A stretch of DNA of 64,000 nt from an alpha proteobacterium L41A (lineage in GTDB: Bacteria > Pseudomonadota > Alphaproteobacteria > Caulobacterales > Caulobacteraceae): the NCBI GenBank assembly GCA_000335735.1, contig AMYY01000002.1, positions 1-64,000 of the forward strand, in the 5' to 3' direction. The notes beneath the pieces were generated by a model. The model searched no databases. It had not been told where the DNA came from and saw only the letters and a list, made by a program, of their open reading frames with translations. Below are positions 1 through 11,698 of this stretch, piece by piece (the stretch's first letter is position 1; every line of letters starts with the position of its first letter). The position numbers were made by a program, and so were the translations under genes.

Positions 1-1241
1 CCCCCATCCCCCGGGCGCCGGAACCATGGTCGCCCCCTCCACCACGCTGCGCGTAGGTCCCCCTCCCCCGCTGCGCGAGGGAGGATCGGAACGGGACGAA
101 ACTCAGGATGTGAAGCCTCGAAGGCATCGACGCTAGCCTCGTTCTCGCGCGCCAGCATCGAACAGGTGACATAGACCAGACGGCCGCCCGGCTTCACCAG
201 CCTGGTCGCCTGGCTCAAAATACGCACCTGAAGGCCGTGCAGCTTTTCGACCTCTTCGGCGGTCAGACGCCAAGCGTCCTCGGGACGACGACGCCAGGTG
301 CCGGACCCCGAACAGGGCGCATCGACGACGACCAGATCGGCCCGGCCGTTCAGGTCTTCCAGGCCGCCGCCGTTCTGACCGATCAGGACCAGCTCCGCCT
401 CGACGGCCGCGCGCTGCAGGCGAGGACGAATGTTCTCCAGCCGCTTGTTGACGACGTCGGAGGCGACCAGCTTGCCTTGCGCCTTCATCGCCTGGGCCAA
501 ACCCAGCGTCTTGCCGCCGCCGCCGGCGCAGTAATCCACCACCGTCATGCCGGGTGCGGCGCCCGCCAGCCAGCAGACGACCTGGCTGCCTTCGTCCTGG
601 ATTTCGAACCGACCGGCCTTGAAGCCGTCCAGCGCCTGGATGTTGGGCGGCGGTTCCGACGGCACGCGCAGGCCGACGGCCGACCAGGGCGTGCGCGACA
701 CGTCCAGCCCTGCGGCCTTCAGTTCGGCCTCGACCTCATCGACCGTGGCGCCCGCATCATTGACGCGCAGATCGATGGGCGCGCGCGGCGCCATCAGGGC
801 GTGAGCTTCCTTGGCCCAGCGTTCGCCGAAGGTGGCCTTGAAATCCTCGACCACGAACTCGGGCAGGCCGGCGGCGACCCAGCCCGGCAGTTCGCCCTGC
901 CCCGCCGTGATGCGGCTGCGCTCCTGTTTGGACAGCGGGCGCGGACCATAGCCGTCGCCCGAATGCAGGGCCTCGATCTCTTCCAAGGACAGGCCGTCGA
1001 TGGCGTGCAGCGAACCGATGACCAGGGCCCGACCGTCTTCACGCCCGCCCATGATCCACGACAGGCGGCCGCGCGCGCGCAGCACCTTATAGACCCGGTC
1101 GGCGATGGCGCGCCGGTCCTTGGACCCGGCGTAGCGGTTGGCCGTGCCCCAGGCCTTCATGACGGCCTCGGCCGGTTGGCGGCCCTGGGCGATGGAGTCC
1201 AGGACGGAGGCGGCGGCGGCGAGGCGAGCGGCTGGGGTCAA
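1..1241 (-). CDS. rsmB: RsmB/NOP-family 16S rRNA (cytosine-C5) methyltransferase, 3' end cut by window edge
   Basis: A class I SAM-dependent RNA m5C methyltransferase; RsmB methylates C967 of 16S rRNA. Visible motifs are the SAM loop DYCAGGGGKT, the PCSGSGTWRR motif with the first conserved Cys (reading DAPCSG), and the catalytic VTCSML motif near the C-terminus. The reading frame stays open to base 1, so the gene is partial here. The start is taken as TTG at 1241-1239, just after the stop of the MAPEG gene upstream in the same frame; the first in-frame ATG would truncate the N-terminal RNA-binding part. The C-terminal coding region contains a palindromic G-rich repeat in frame (31-85). RsmF-type specificity cannot be excluded. 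Confidence 0.82.
   Translation of the reverse strand, partial: MTPAARLAAAASVLDSIAQGRQPAEAVMKAWGTANRYAGSKDRRAIADRVYKVLRARGRLSWIMGGREDGRALVIGSLHAIDGLSLEEIEALHSGDGYGPRPLSKQERSRITAGQGELPGWVAAGLPEFVVEDFKATFGERWAKEAHALMAPRAPIDLRVNDAGATVDEVEAELKAAGLDVSRTPWSAVGLRVPSEPPPNIQALDGFKAGRFEIQDEGSQVVCWLAGAAPGMTVVDYCAGGGGKTLGLAQAMKAQGKLVASDVVNKRLENIRPRLQRAAVEAELVLIGQNGGGLEDLNGRADLVVVDAPCSGSGTWRRRPEDAWRLTAEEVEKLHGLQVRILSQATRLVKPGGRLVYVTCSMLARENEASVDAFEASHPEFRPVPILPRAAGEGDLRAAWWRGRPWFRRPGDG
31..85. repeat. REP-like palindromic repeat inside the RsmB coding frame
   Basis: Two consecutive dyads are visible: CCTCCC (62-67) pairs with GGGAGG (79-84) around a CGCTGCGCG loop, and ACGC pairs with GCGT around TGC near 43-53, flanked by pyrimidine-rich CCCCCTCC. 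Elements of this shape are common between genes in Caulobacterales genomes (from memory). Here the element is read through in frame by the methyltransferase gene and adds about 18 residues rich in Arg, Gly and Trp. A shorter CCTCC...GGAGG dyad lies at 44806-44830. Confidence 0.6.
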
Positions 1242-1250
1242 TTCAGGCTT

Positions 1251-1646
1251 TCAAACGAAGAACAGGGACGCCAGGACCATGACCAGTCCCGCAAGCGAGA
1301 CCACCCAGACCAGCGACCGGATATAGGGAACGCCGAGGGCGTAGAGCGGCGCATAGACCACCCGAGCCCAGAAATAGAGCGCCGCGCCCCACACCGTCAG
1401 GGCGCTGGACGCGCCGATGACATGGGCGATCAGCACCGCGCCGATGAACAGCGGCAGGGTCTCGTACAGGTTCGCCTGGGCCCGCTCCAGACGGCCGGTC
1501 AGCGGCTTCTTCGCCGCCGGCGTCTCGTCGCGCGGCCCCGCATTCCATTTCGAGCCGAACTCGGCCGTCCGCGCCCCGGCCGGCAGGAAGACCTGAACCA
1601 GGGCCAGGATCAGCGTCAGCGCCAGATAGGTCAGTTCGGTCGTCAT
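1251..1646 (-). CDS. MAPEG-family membrane protein
   Basis: A 131-residue protein of the membrane-associated eicosanoid and glutathione metabolism (MAPEG) superfamily, typical length for bacterial members. It has four hydrophobic segments (about residues 5-22, 58-78, 82-100 and 108-130) and the family's ERAxANLxETLPLF signature after the first loop. Bacterial MAPEG proteins are inner-membrane proteins of mostly unknown substrate, some with glutathione transferase activity. It lies 6 bases downstream of guaB and directly before the RsmB-type gene, so the three are probably cotranscribed. Confidence 0.85.
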   Translation of the reverse strand: MTTELTYLALTLILALVQVFLPAGARTAEFGSKWNAGPRDETPAAKKPLTGRLERAQANLYETLPLFIGAVLIAHVIGASSALTVWGAALYFWARVVYAPLYALGVPYIRSLVWVVSLAGLVMVLASLFFV

Positions 1647-1652
1647 GGTCGC

Positions 1653-3176
<1,524 letters not shown>

Positions 3177-3236
3177 TTATAGGCCTGATAGATTTTATTG
3201 CTTTGCAACCCGCAGGGCCGCCACCATTCTCTCCGC

Positions 3237-3782
3237 ATGGTCGGCGTCATCCTCAGCACCGCGCGCAAACTGGCTCTCAAGATCGCCAGCTATGGCGTCA
3301 TGCACCTGATCGTCGCCATCCTGGTCGCCTTCGCCATCACCCGTGACTGGCGCATCGCCTTAGCCGTCGGCATGGTCGAGCCGATCTTTCAGACCATCGC
3401 CTACACCGTCCACGACCGCGTCTGGCACAAGGTCGAGCGGCGTCGCATGGCCTCCAATATCGAGGAGGCGACCGAGGCCTTCACCGCCCGCCTCGACATC
3501 ATGTCGCCCGAGGAACAGCGCCGCTCGCACGACGCCCATCACGGCCACAGCCACGCCCTGCCCCGGTCGTTCAAACAGATCGCGCTGAAGACCGTGACCT
3601 ATGGCGTCATGCACTTCGCCGTGGCGGTCGCCGTGGCCTACGCCCTGACCAACGATATCCGCACGGCGCTAGCCATCGGCATGGTCGAGCCCTTGGTGCA
3701 GACGCTGTTCTTCGCCCTGCACGACCGCATCTGGACCCGCATGGAGGACCATCGGGCCCGCGCGAGCGCAGCGGCAGCCTGA
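3237..3782 (+). CDS. tandem DUF2061 membrane protein
   Basis: A 181-residue predicted inner-membrane protein made of two copies of the DUF2061 domain. Each copy carries the same pattern: K-IASYGVMHLIVA (about residue 17) and K-TVTYGVMHFAVA (about residue 119), followed by R.ALA.GMVEP and a HDR.W motif. The two halves are joined by a His-rich linker (HDAHHGHSHA). ATG 3237 is chosen because homology starts just after it; a TTG at 3198 is also open. Function is unknown. It is transcribed away from guaB. Confidence 0.82.
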   Translation: MVGVILSTARKLALKIASYGVMHLIVAILVAFAITRDWRIALAVGMVEPIFQTIAYTVHDRVWHKVERRRMASNIEEATEAFTARLDIMSPEEQRRSHDAHHGHSHALPRSFKQIALKTVTYGVMHFAVAVAVAYALTNDIRTALAIGMVEPLVQTLFFALHDRIWTRMEDHRARASAAAA

Positions 3783-3786
3783 CGCG

Positions 3787-4512
3787 TCAGCGCTTGTTCA
3801 GCGCGACCAGAAACACCTCGGCGCTGTCCTTACGGCTCGACGCCGGCTTGACGTATTTCACCGTCTCGAACTCCTCGCGCAGCCGCGCCAGAACCCCGCC
3901 GGCGTCCCCGCCCTGGAAGTTCTTGGAGACGAAGTTTCCGCCGGGCCGCAGCGTGCGGATGGCGAAGTCGGCGGCGATCTCGATCAGGGCGATAATCTTC
4001 AAATGGTCCGTCTGGCGATGGCCGACCGTGTTGTGCGCCATGTCCGACAGCACCAGGTCCGGCGCCCCTCCGATGGCGTCGATCAACTGCTGGTCCACGC
4101 CCGGATGGGTGAAATCGGCCTGAAGCAGGGTCGCGCCCGGGATCGGCGCGATCATCAGCAGGTCCACCCCCGCCACCGCGCCCGCACCCCGGTTCAACGC
4201 CACCTGGACCCAGCCGCCCGGCGCCGCGCCCAGGTCGATGACCTTTGACCCGCGCTTGATCAGCCGGAACTTGTCGTCGATCTCGATCAGCTTGAACGCC
4301 GCGCGCGAGCGCCAGCCCTCGGCCCGCGCCTTTTCAGACCATTTGTCCGACAGTTGGCGTTTGATCCATTGCTGGCTCGACATCGACTTGGTGTCGGCCG
4401 TCTTCATCTTGGTGCCCATGCCGCGTCCGGCGGCGGTCCCGCCCGTGGGCGGTTTCACCATCCGGCGGCGTTCCCCCGCCTGTTGATTCTGGGGCTTTTC
4501 GTCTTCGCTCAT
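3787..4512 (-). CDS. rlmE: 23S rRNA (uridine-2'-O)-methyltransferase RlmE/FtsJ
   Basis: Methylates the 2'-OH of U2552 in 23S rRNA using SAM, a late step of 50S maturation. The 241-residue protein has an alphaproteobacterial N-terminal basic extension of about 50 residues, then the Rossmann methyltransferase core with the SAM loop DLGAAPGGW. The K-D-K-E catalytic tetrad can be traced at AAFKL, LSDMAHN, VSKNF and SAEVF. ATG at 4512 is the natural start; the frame is open further upstream but that part is antisense to the cyclophilin gene. It converges with the DUF2061 gene at a 4-base gap. Confidence 0.95.
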   Translation of the reverse strand: MSEDEKPQNQQAGERRRMVKPPTGGTAAGRGMGTKMKTADTKSMSSQQWIKRQLSDKWSEKARAEGWRSRAAFKLIEIDDKFRLIKRGSKVIDLGAAPGGWVQVALNRGAGAVAGVDLLMIAPIPGATLLQADFTHPGVDQQLIDAIGGAPDLVLSDMAHNTVGHRQTDHLKIIALIEIAADFAIRTLRPGGNFVSKNFQGGDAGGVLARLREEFETVKYVKPASSRKDSAEVFLVALNKR

Positions 4513-4584
4513 CGTTCCCACATAGCCCCGACCGGCGTTGCGGGCTATGTCCCGCCTCAAATCAACCCAAAGAGGACGACCGAC

Positions 4585-5046
4585 ATGGCCGACACCCTGA
4601 CCTTCACCCTGGACACCGGCGACGGCGAAGCCCGCGACGTAGTCATCAAGCTGCGCCCCGACCTGGCCCCCGGCCACGTCGAACGCATCACCGAACTGGC
4701 CAAGGAAGGCTTTTACGACGGCGTGGTCTTCCACCGCGTGATCCCGGGCTTCATGGCCCAGGGCGGCGATCCGACCGGCACCGGCACCTCGGGTTCCAAG
4801 AAGCCAAACCTGAAGGCCGAGTTCTCGGCCGAGCCGCACGTGCGCGGCGTCTGCTCGATGGCCCGCACCTCGGACCCCAACAGCGCCAACTCGCAGTTCT
4901 TCATCGTCTTCGACGACGCCACCTTCCTGGACCGCCAGTACACCGTCTGGGGCCAGGTCGAATCGGGCATGGAACACGTCGACGCCCTGCCCAAGGGCGA
5001 GCCGCCGCGCAGCCCCGGCAAGATCGTCAAGGCGACGGTCAACTAA
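4585..5046 (+). CDS. cytoplasmic cyclophilin-type peptidyl-prolyl isomerase
   Basis: A 153-residue PpiB-like cyclophilin that catalyses cis-trans isomerisation of prolyl bonds. No signal peptide is present, so it acts in the cytosol. The active-site run FHRVIPGFMAQGGD (about residues 52-65, with the catalytic Arg), the SMARTSDPNSANSQFF segment and the final GQV.SGM.HVD are all intact. ATG 4585 is preceded by AGAGGA. It is a different subfamily member from the exported twin cyclophilins at 41.6-43.4 kb. Confidence 0.95.
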   Translation: MADTLTFTLDTGDGEARDVVIKLRPDLAPGHVERITELAKEGFYDGVVFHRVIPGFMAQGGDPTGTGTSGSKKPNLKAEFSAEPHVRGVCSMARTSDPNSANSQFFIVFDDATFLDRQYTVWGQVESGMEHVDALPKGEPPRSPGKIVKATVN

Positions 5047-5066
5047 AGCACTCAATCTTGACGTTT

Positions 5067-5108
5067 CCCGATGATGGCTTTCAGTTGCAACACTGAGCCA
5101 TCGTCGGG
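5067..5108 (+). promoter_or_regulatory. leader hairpin upstream of the first glycosyltransferase
   Basis: A long stem-loop: CCCGATGATGGC (5067-5078) pairs with GCCATCGTCGGG (5097-5108) with one G-U pair, and an inner TCAGT/ACTGA stem closes a TGCAAC loop. The 3' arm ends within the GGGGG that could serve as ribosome binding site for the TTG start at 5117. There is no U-run, so it is a poor intrinsic terminator for the cyclophilin gene. It could control translation of the glycosyltransferase; this is an inference. Confidence 0.5.
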
Positions 5109-5116
5109 GGACGACA

Positions 5117-6206
5117 TTGCGCATTCTTCTGGTCATCGAGCCGTCCGGCGGCGGCTCGGGGCGTCATGTGGTCGATCTGGCCCGGGCCCTGATCGGAAGC
5201 GGCCATCAGGTGTCCCTGATCTGGTCGCCGCGCCGCGCAGAGCCTTGGTTTCAGGCCGCGGTCGCCGCCCTTCCCCTCCACGCCAATGAACGCCTGCCGA
5301 TGCGACGCAGCGTCGGACCGTGGGACGTCGCCGCCCTTCACGCCCTGAACCGACTGATCGCCAGCCTCGGCCCGTTCGAGATCGTTCACGGCCACAGCGC
5401 CAAGGCCGGCGCCCTGGTCCGCCTGGCCCACGCGCCCGGCGCCGCCAAGATCTACACCCCTCACGCCCTGCCGATGATGGGCCCGGCCAGCCTGACGACG
5501 ATAATCGCCGGCGCGGCCGAGGCGTTATTGGCCCGCTCCAGCGACGCCATCATCGCCGTCTCTGAGGAAGAGGCCGCCGTCGCCCGTCGCTGGCGACTTG
5601 GCGGATACCGCTTGCACGTCGTCCCCAACGGCTTGGCCGCGCCGCCCGCCAACGATCGTCTTTCAGCCCGCCAGGTCATGCGTGTTCCCGACAACGCTCT
5701 GGTCGTCGGCTTCGTCGGCCGGCTTTGCGCTCAGAAAGACCCGGTCAGGTTCGCCCACGCCGTTCACCGGGCGAACGCCATCGATCCGCGCATCACCGGT
5801 GTCACGATCGGCGATGGCGATCTGGCCTCGGCGGTTAGGACCGCCGGCGGCGACGCCCTGCGTCTGCTGGGTTCACGCGACGCCGGTCAGCTGATGGCGG
5901 GCTTGGATCTGTTCGCCATGACCAGCCGTTACGAGGCCGATTCCTACGCCATGATCGAGGCGGCCGCTGTGGGCCTGCCGATCGTCTGCACCGACGTCGG
6001 CGGGATCGGGCGTCTGATCCAGGCCGGCGCGCGCATCGAGCGCCTGCCCGTCGACGCCTCGCCCGATCATCTGGCCGAGGCGATGCACGCCGCGTTGGCC
6101 AGCCGCGTCGTGCCCCTGCCGATTGCGTCGGGCGCGCTGTCCGCCTCACGCATGGCCGAACAGACGGTCCGGATTTACCGCGACGCCTTCGCCCGCCGAC
6201 GCCTGG

Positions 6207-6214
<8 letters not shown>
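5117..6214 (+). CDS. GT4-family glycosyltransferase
   Basis: A 365-residue GT-B fold glycosyltransferase, probably building a surface glycan at the cytosolic face of the membrane. The N-terminal Rossmann half starts MRILLVIEPSGGGSGRHV; the C-terminal half holds VVGFVGRLCAQKDP, the donor-binding region and the EX7E-like SRYEADSYAMIEAAA motif (about residues 270-285) of retaining GT4 enzymes. Start is TTG 5117, with GGGGGA upstream and a strong hairpin before it. The stop overlaps the start of the next glycosyltransferase by 8 bases. Donor and acceptor sugars cannot be read from sequence. Confidence 0.88.
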
Positions 6215-7262
<1,048 letters not shown>

Positions 7263-8415
7263 CGATAGACGGCCCTGTGCGCCTCGACGATCGACGCCTC
7301 GGTCCAGGCCGGCGCACCGACCGCCGCAAAACGCCAGCGCTCCGGCTGGTCCACAGCCGCCTGCATCGCCGCCGTCAGCGCACCCGCATCCCCCGGCTCG
7401 ATCAGGGCCGACATGCCCACCCCCTGCGCCGCTTCCGGCAAGCCGCCGATGCGCGAGGCGATCACGCCCCGGCCCTGCTGAACCGCCTCCGCGACGCTGC
7501 GTCCGAACGGCTCGGCCCACACCGCCGGCGCAACCAGCACATCCACTCTGGGCCAGAACGCGGGCGACTCTACTTGCCCCAGCCAGACGATGCGCGGATA
7601 CTCATACGCACGCCTCAACGCCTGCACGTAATCCGCCTCGCCCCGCCCGGCGATATTCAGCGTCCAGTGACCGTCCAGCCGCCTCGTCGCCGCCAGCAGA
7701 ACCTCGATCCCCTTTTCCGGCTCGACCCGACCAAGAAACCCGAACCGCATCGTCGGCGCCTCGGCCAGCGATGGTTTCGGCGCGATCGCCGACGCACCCG
7801 CGGCATTGCCGATCACCGACGCCGGCGTCCGCCGAAAATAGCCGGCGGCCCGATGCGTCTCGAGCACAGCCCCGCTCAGGCCGATGACATGATCCACGCC
7901 GTGCGACCGCGCCCGCTTGCCCGCCGTCAGCAAAACGCACGACCCACACCGCCGCTCGCATTGACCTCCGCGTCGGAACAGCGACGCCCGCGCACACAGC
8001 ATCGACCAGTCCCTCAGCGTCTGCACCAGCGGCAGATCGCGACGCGCCGCCGCGCGATAGACCGACAGCGAAAATCCCGTCGTCAGATGCAGATGGATCA
8101 GATCCGGCCGCACCCGCGCGACCGCACGATCCACCGCCTGATCCATCAGCGGATTGGCCGCCTCCAGCCCATGCCAGACCGCCCGCCGAATCGCCGATCG
8201 CCGCGCGCCCTGATAGGGCCAGTACAGGTTTCGCAACGGCAGACGCTGCACGGGCACGCCGTCGATCCGTTCGTTCACCGTCTCGCGCCCCGGCGTCAGC
8301 GTCAGCACGGACGCCTCCACGCCCGCCCGCCTCAGCCCTTGGGCCAACTGCGCCACGCTGCGTTCCGCCCCGCCGACCTGCGCCGGCGGATACAGGGTGT
8401 TGACGATCAGCACCC

Positions 8416-9654
8416 TCACGGCGCCAGCGGCCTTCGCCACGCCAGGGCGCCGACCAAACAGCACAGGAAGACCATGCCCGCCCCCTGCGTCAGGTCCTCG
8501 CCGAACATCGCCGCCAGCACATAGACCGACAGCGGCGTCAGCGCGTCCAGCCGCGCCGCCGACGCCAGATGCAGCCCCAGCAGCACCAGCGCGCTCACAA
8601 CGCCCGCCGTCCGCGCCGTGAACAGATAGCCGTTGTGGCTGACCGACAGCGCCCGAAACGCCCCCATCTCGTCCGCCGACGACCACCCGGTCCCCATCGG
8701 CCGCTCAACGACCAGATCCACCGTCCGTCGCCAGGTCAGCATGCGTCCGGCCAGATTGTCCTGCAATGCTACCCTATCGAACCGTCCGGCGAACCGGCCG
8801 CCGTCGAGATCGAACCGCCCCGCTTGCAAAGCCACCGCGCCCGCCGCCAGCACGCAGACCGTCAGCGCCACGCCCAGCGGCCGAACCCGTTCACGCCATC
8901 GCCAACCGACGACCATCCTCGCCAGCTCCGCAAGCATCGCCGCCATCACGCCGCCCCGCGACAGGGTGCTGACGAACCCCAGCGCCGCCACGCCGATGCC
9001 GCCCCACGTCGTCCCGCCCCGCGCCCAGCGCCGTCCCGCCAGCATCACGCCGGCCGGGACCGCCAGTCCGATCATCACCATCGCCGCATTCGGATGCTCG
9101 GCCAGGGTCGTCAGCCGCACCTGGGCGGCCGCGGTGGTCACCATCGCGCGCGGCGAAGCCAGCCCCACGGCCTGCAAAGGCTCCAGCCCGACCAGCATCG
9201 CCAGCCCGTAGGTCGCCAGGTGACACGCCGCGCCCGCCAGGACGGCCCAGAGGAACAGCCGCCGCCGTCGCTCGTCCCTCAGGATCAGGCTCGCCACAGC
9301 CGGCGCCGCCAACGCCGAGGCGATCCACCGAAACCAGAAGGCCGCATCCCCGAGGTTCAGCCGATCGCCGCCCTGCGCGACCTGAACCAGCAGCGTCATC
9401 GCCAGAAAGCCCGCCGCGACCACGCCCGCCGCCCTAAGAACCGGCGCCATGCCTCGCCACGTCACAGCCGCCAACGGCACAGCAACCGCCAGCGCCAGAT
9501 CGCCCAGCCGCGGCCCGCTGACCTGCCCCGGCGTCAGAAAGAGCGGCAAGGTCACGCCCAGGCCCAGCAAGCCCAAAGCTACGCGCTCATAGGCCGCCCT
9601 GACCTGCGACCACCGCAGCGTTCCGCGCCGCGATGCGCTCAGGACGGCCTGCAA
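8416..9654 (-). CDS. O-antigen ligase/polymerase-like membrane protein
   Basis: A 412-residue polytopic membrane protein with about ten hydrophobic segments and a long periplasmic loop (about residues 255-330) followed by SVSHNGYLF, a typical place for the Wzy_C/O-antigen ligase domain. The STLSRGG motif at about residue 230 is also characteristic of this superfamily. It would polymerise lipid-linked repeat units or ligate them to an acceptor in the periplasm; which of these cannot be decided. Start TTG 9654 overlaps the GT2 gene by 16 bases, so start choice is uncertain. Confidence 0.8.
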   Translation of the reverse strand: MQAVLSASRRGTLRWSQVRAAYERVALGLLGLGVTLPLFLTPGQVSGPRLGDLALAVAVPLAAVTWRGMAPVLRAAGVVAAGFLAMTLLVQVAQGGDRLNLGDAAFWFRWIASALAAPAVASLILRDERRRRLFLWAVLAGAACHLATYGLAMLVGLEPLQAVGLASPRAMVTTAAAQVRLTTLAEHPNAAMVMIGLAVPAGVMLAGRRWARGGTTWGGIGVAALGFVSTLSRGGVMAAMLAELARMVVGWRWRERVRPLGVALTVCVLAAGAVALQAGRFDLDGGRFAGRFDRVALQDNLAGRMLTWRRTVDLVVERPMGTGWSSADEMGAFRALSVSHNGYLFTARTAGVVSALVLLGLHLASAARLDALTPLSVYVLAAMFGEDLTQGAGMVFLCCLVGALAWRRPLAP

Positions 9655-10553
9655 TGCTCGACCTCGGGATTAAACCGCGCCCCGTCCACCACGCCCGCGA
9701 CCAACACCCCGGCCTTTCGCCAGCGTCCGCCCAGCGCCAGCCGCCCCGCCAGCCTCAGCCGCGATGCGGCATAGCGCAGCGCAGAGCGCCGTCCCTCGTG
9801 CCGCCGCTTGGCCAGAATGACGTTGCGCGTCAGATAGCGATGCAGCCGTTCGCGCCGCGCATCCGGCTCGGTCTCGATGGTCAGCCGTCCCGGCGCCGCG
9901 CGCACATGCTCGGCGCGGCTGGCCGCGACCAGATAGCCCGGCGCGTCGCGCGACAGCCGCAGCGTATATTCCGTATCGTCGCCCCAGATGAACATGGGCG
10001 CCAGCGGCAGGCCGTGCCGCATCACAGCCGCCCGGCTGACCAGAACCGACACGAACGTCGCCTGCCGCACCGGCGCCATCCCCTGCTCCAGCCGCTCGCC
10101 CCAGGCCGGATAGCCCAGCACATTCTCGCGTCGGTCGATCTCGGGCGTGTTGGTCAGATGCCCCTCAGGCGACCGCACGCTGGAACACAGGAAGGCCGGA
10201 ACGACGCCCTCGTCCGCCAGCCCCGCTTCCGCCGCCAGCAAAGCCTCCAAGGCATCCGGCGCCGCCAGCACGTCGTCGTCCATCAGCCAGACCCGATCGG
10301 CGCCCGCCTCGATCGCCGCGCGGATGCCGGCGTTGAAGCCGCCCGCCCCGCCCGTGTTCACCGGCATCCGCACCACCATCGCCTGCCCCGCCCAGGCGTC
10401 GGCCAGCATCTCGGCGGTGCCGTCGTCGCTGGCGTTGTCGACCACCACCACCCCGTCGCAATGCCGCGTCTGGGCGATCAAATGCGCCAGGCATTGCTCC
10501 AGCAGGGCGCGCCGGTTCCACGTCACCACCACCGCCCAAACCGACGTGCTCAT
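9639..10553 (-). CDS. GT2-family glycosyltransferase, probably galactofuranosyltransferase
   Basis: A 304-residue GT-A fold enzyme with AVVVTWNRRALL, VVDNASDDGT, NTGGAGGFNAGI and the metal-binding DDD in VWLMDDDVLA (about residue 95), then a conserved WGDDTEY (about residue 193) likely holding the catalytic base. The NTGGAGGFN plus WLMDDD signature is seen in GlfT1-type and rhamnosyl transferases. Its ATGA overlap with the UDP-galactopyranose mutase gene just upstream makes UDP-galactofuranose the likely donor; that part is inference from context. Confidence 0.82.
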   Translation of the reverse strand: MSTSVWAVVVTWNRRALLEQCLAHLIAQTRHCDGVVVVDNASDDGTAEMLADAWAGQAMVVRMPVNTGGAGGFNAGIRAAIEAGADRVWLMDDDVLAAPDALEALLAAEAGLADEGVVPAFLCSSVRSPEGHLTNTPEIDRRENVLGYPAWGERLEQGMAPVRQATFVSVLVSRAAVMRHGLPLAPMFIWGDDTEYTLRLSRDAPGYLVAASRAEHVRAAPGRLTIETEPDARRERLHRYLTRNVILAKRRHEGRRSALRYAASRLRLAGRLALGGRWRKAGVLVAGVVDGARFNPEVEHCRPS

Positions 10554-11698
10554 GCCGCCATCCGGGCGATGGCCGGAGCCAGCGACTTCTCGACCAGGCT
10601 CAGCGCCCGCCCGACCGCCTGGTCCATGTTGTAGTACTGAAAATCGGCCAACCGCCCGGCGAACCAGACCTTGCCCGCCAAGGTCGCCGCCATCGCGCGA
10701 TACTCCACCGCGAACGCGCGCGACGCTTCCGTCAGGATTGGATAATAGGGGTCGTTCACGCCCGCCTCATAAGCCATCGGATATTCGGTCACCGTCGCCG
10801 TCGTCGGCCCGCGCTCGCCGGTCAGGTGGCGGAAATCGGTGATGCGCGTGAAGTCGAAGTCATTGGGATAGTTGACCGTCCCGACCGGCAGGCCGTCCTC
10901 GACGTCCACGACCTGATGGTCGAACCGCACGCTGCGATAGGGCAAGGCCCCGACCAACCGGCCGAAATAGTCGTCCAGCGCGCCGCAATAGACCATCCGG
11001 TCCCACACCCCCGCCCCCACCTGCTCCATCGGCGTGTTCAGCGACACCGTGATGTTCGGATGGTCCAGCATCCGCTCAAACAGCGCCCCATAGCCGTCGC
11101 GCGGCATGGCCTGATGGCGGTCGACGAAATAGCGGTCGTCCCGGCTGACCGCGATCGGCACACGCGCGGTGACCGAGGCGTCCAGCGCCTCGACCGGCAG
11201 CCCCCATTGTTTGGCGGTGTATCCAGCGAACACCTTGTCGAAGACATAGTCGCCCAGCCGCCTCAGATCCGGATCGTCGCCCGCCTGTCGCAGGTCATGG
11301 ATGCTGGGCCGCGCCCCGAAACCGAACCGCTGGACCAGAGCGCACGTCATCTGCTCGGCCATCGCGGCGGGAAACAGCGTCTCGATCGAGTCCAGATTGA
11401 ACGGCAGCGGAACCCTCTGCCCGTCCACCTTCCCCTGGACCCGATGGGCGTATGGCCGCCAGGCCGTGAACTGGCTCAGATAATCGAAGATGCGCGCGCT
11501 GTTGGTGTGGAACACGTGCGGGCCATAGGGATGGATCAGCCGCCCGCCCGCATCGCGCCGGTCGTGCGCATTGCCGCCGACGTGGTCGCGCCGATCGATC
11601 ACCAGCACGCTCTGGTCCAGCCCGCGCGCCAGCCGTTCGGCGACCACCGCCCCGGTGAAACCGGCGCCGACGATCAGCCAGTCATATCGCCGGGACAT
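10550..11698 (-). CDS. glf: UDP-galactopyranose mutase
   Basis: A flavoenzyme that converts UDP-galactopyranose to UDP-galactofuranose, 382 residues as usual. Seen are the N-terminal FAD-binding VGAGFTGAV and IDRRDHVGGNAHD, GPHVFHT, FAGYTAKQWGL, DRYFVDRHQAMPRDGY, NYPNDFDFTRITDFRH and the C-terminal FAGRLADFQYYNMDQ with FAD contacts. The gene sits between the flippase (17-base overlap) and the GT2 gene (4-base overlap), so it belongs to one polysaccharide operon. It is the strongest evidence that the glycan contains galactofuranose. Confidence 0.95.
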   Translation of the reverse strand: MSRRYDWLIVGAGFTGAVVAERLARGLDQSVLVIDRRDHVGGNAHDRRDAGGRLIHPYGPHVFHTNSARIFDYLSQFTAWRPYAHRVQGKVDGQRVPLPFNLDSIETLFPAAMAEQMTCALVQRFGFGARPSIHDLRQAGDDPDLRRLGDYVFDKVFAGYTAKQWGLPVEALDASVTARVPIAVSRDDRYFVDRHQAMPRDGYGALFERMLDHPNITVSLNTPMEQVGAGVWDRMVYCGALDDYFGRLVGALPYRSVRFDHQVVDVEDGLPVGTVNYPNDFDFTRITDFRHLTGERGPTTATVTEYPMAYEAGVNDPYYPILTEASRAFAVEYRAMAATLAGKVWFAGRLADFQYYNMDQAVGRALSLVEKSLAPAIARMAA

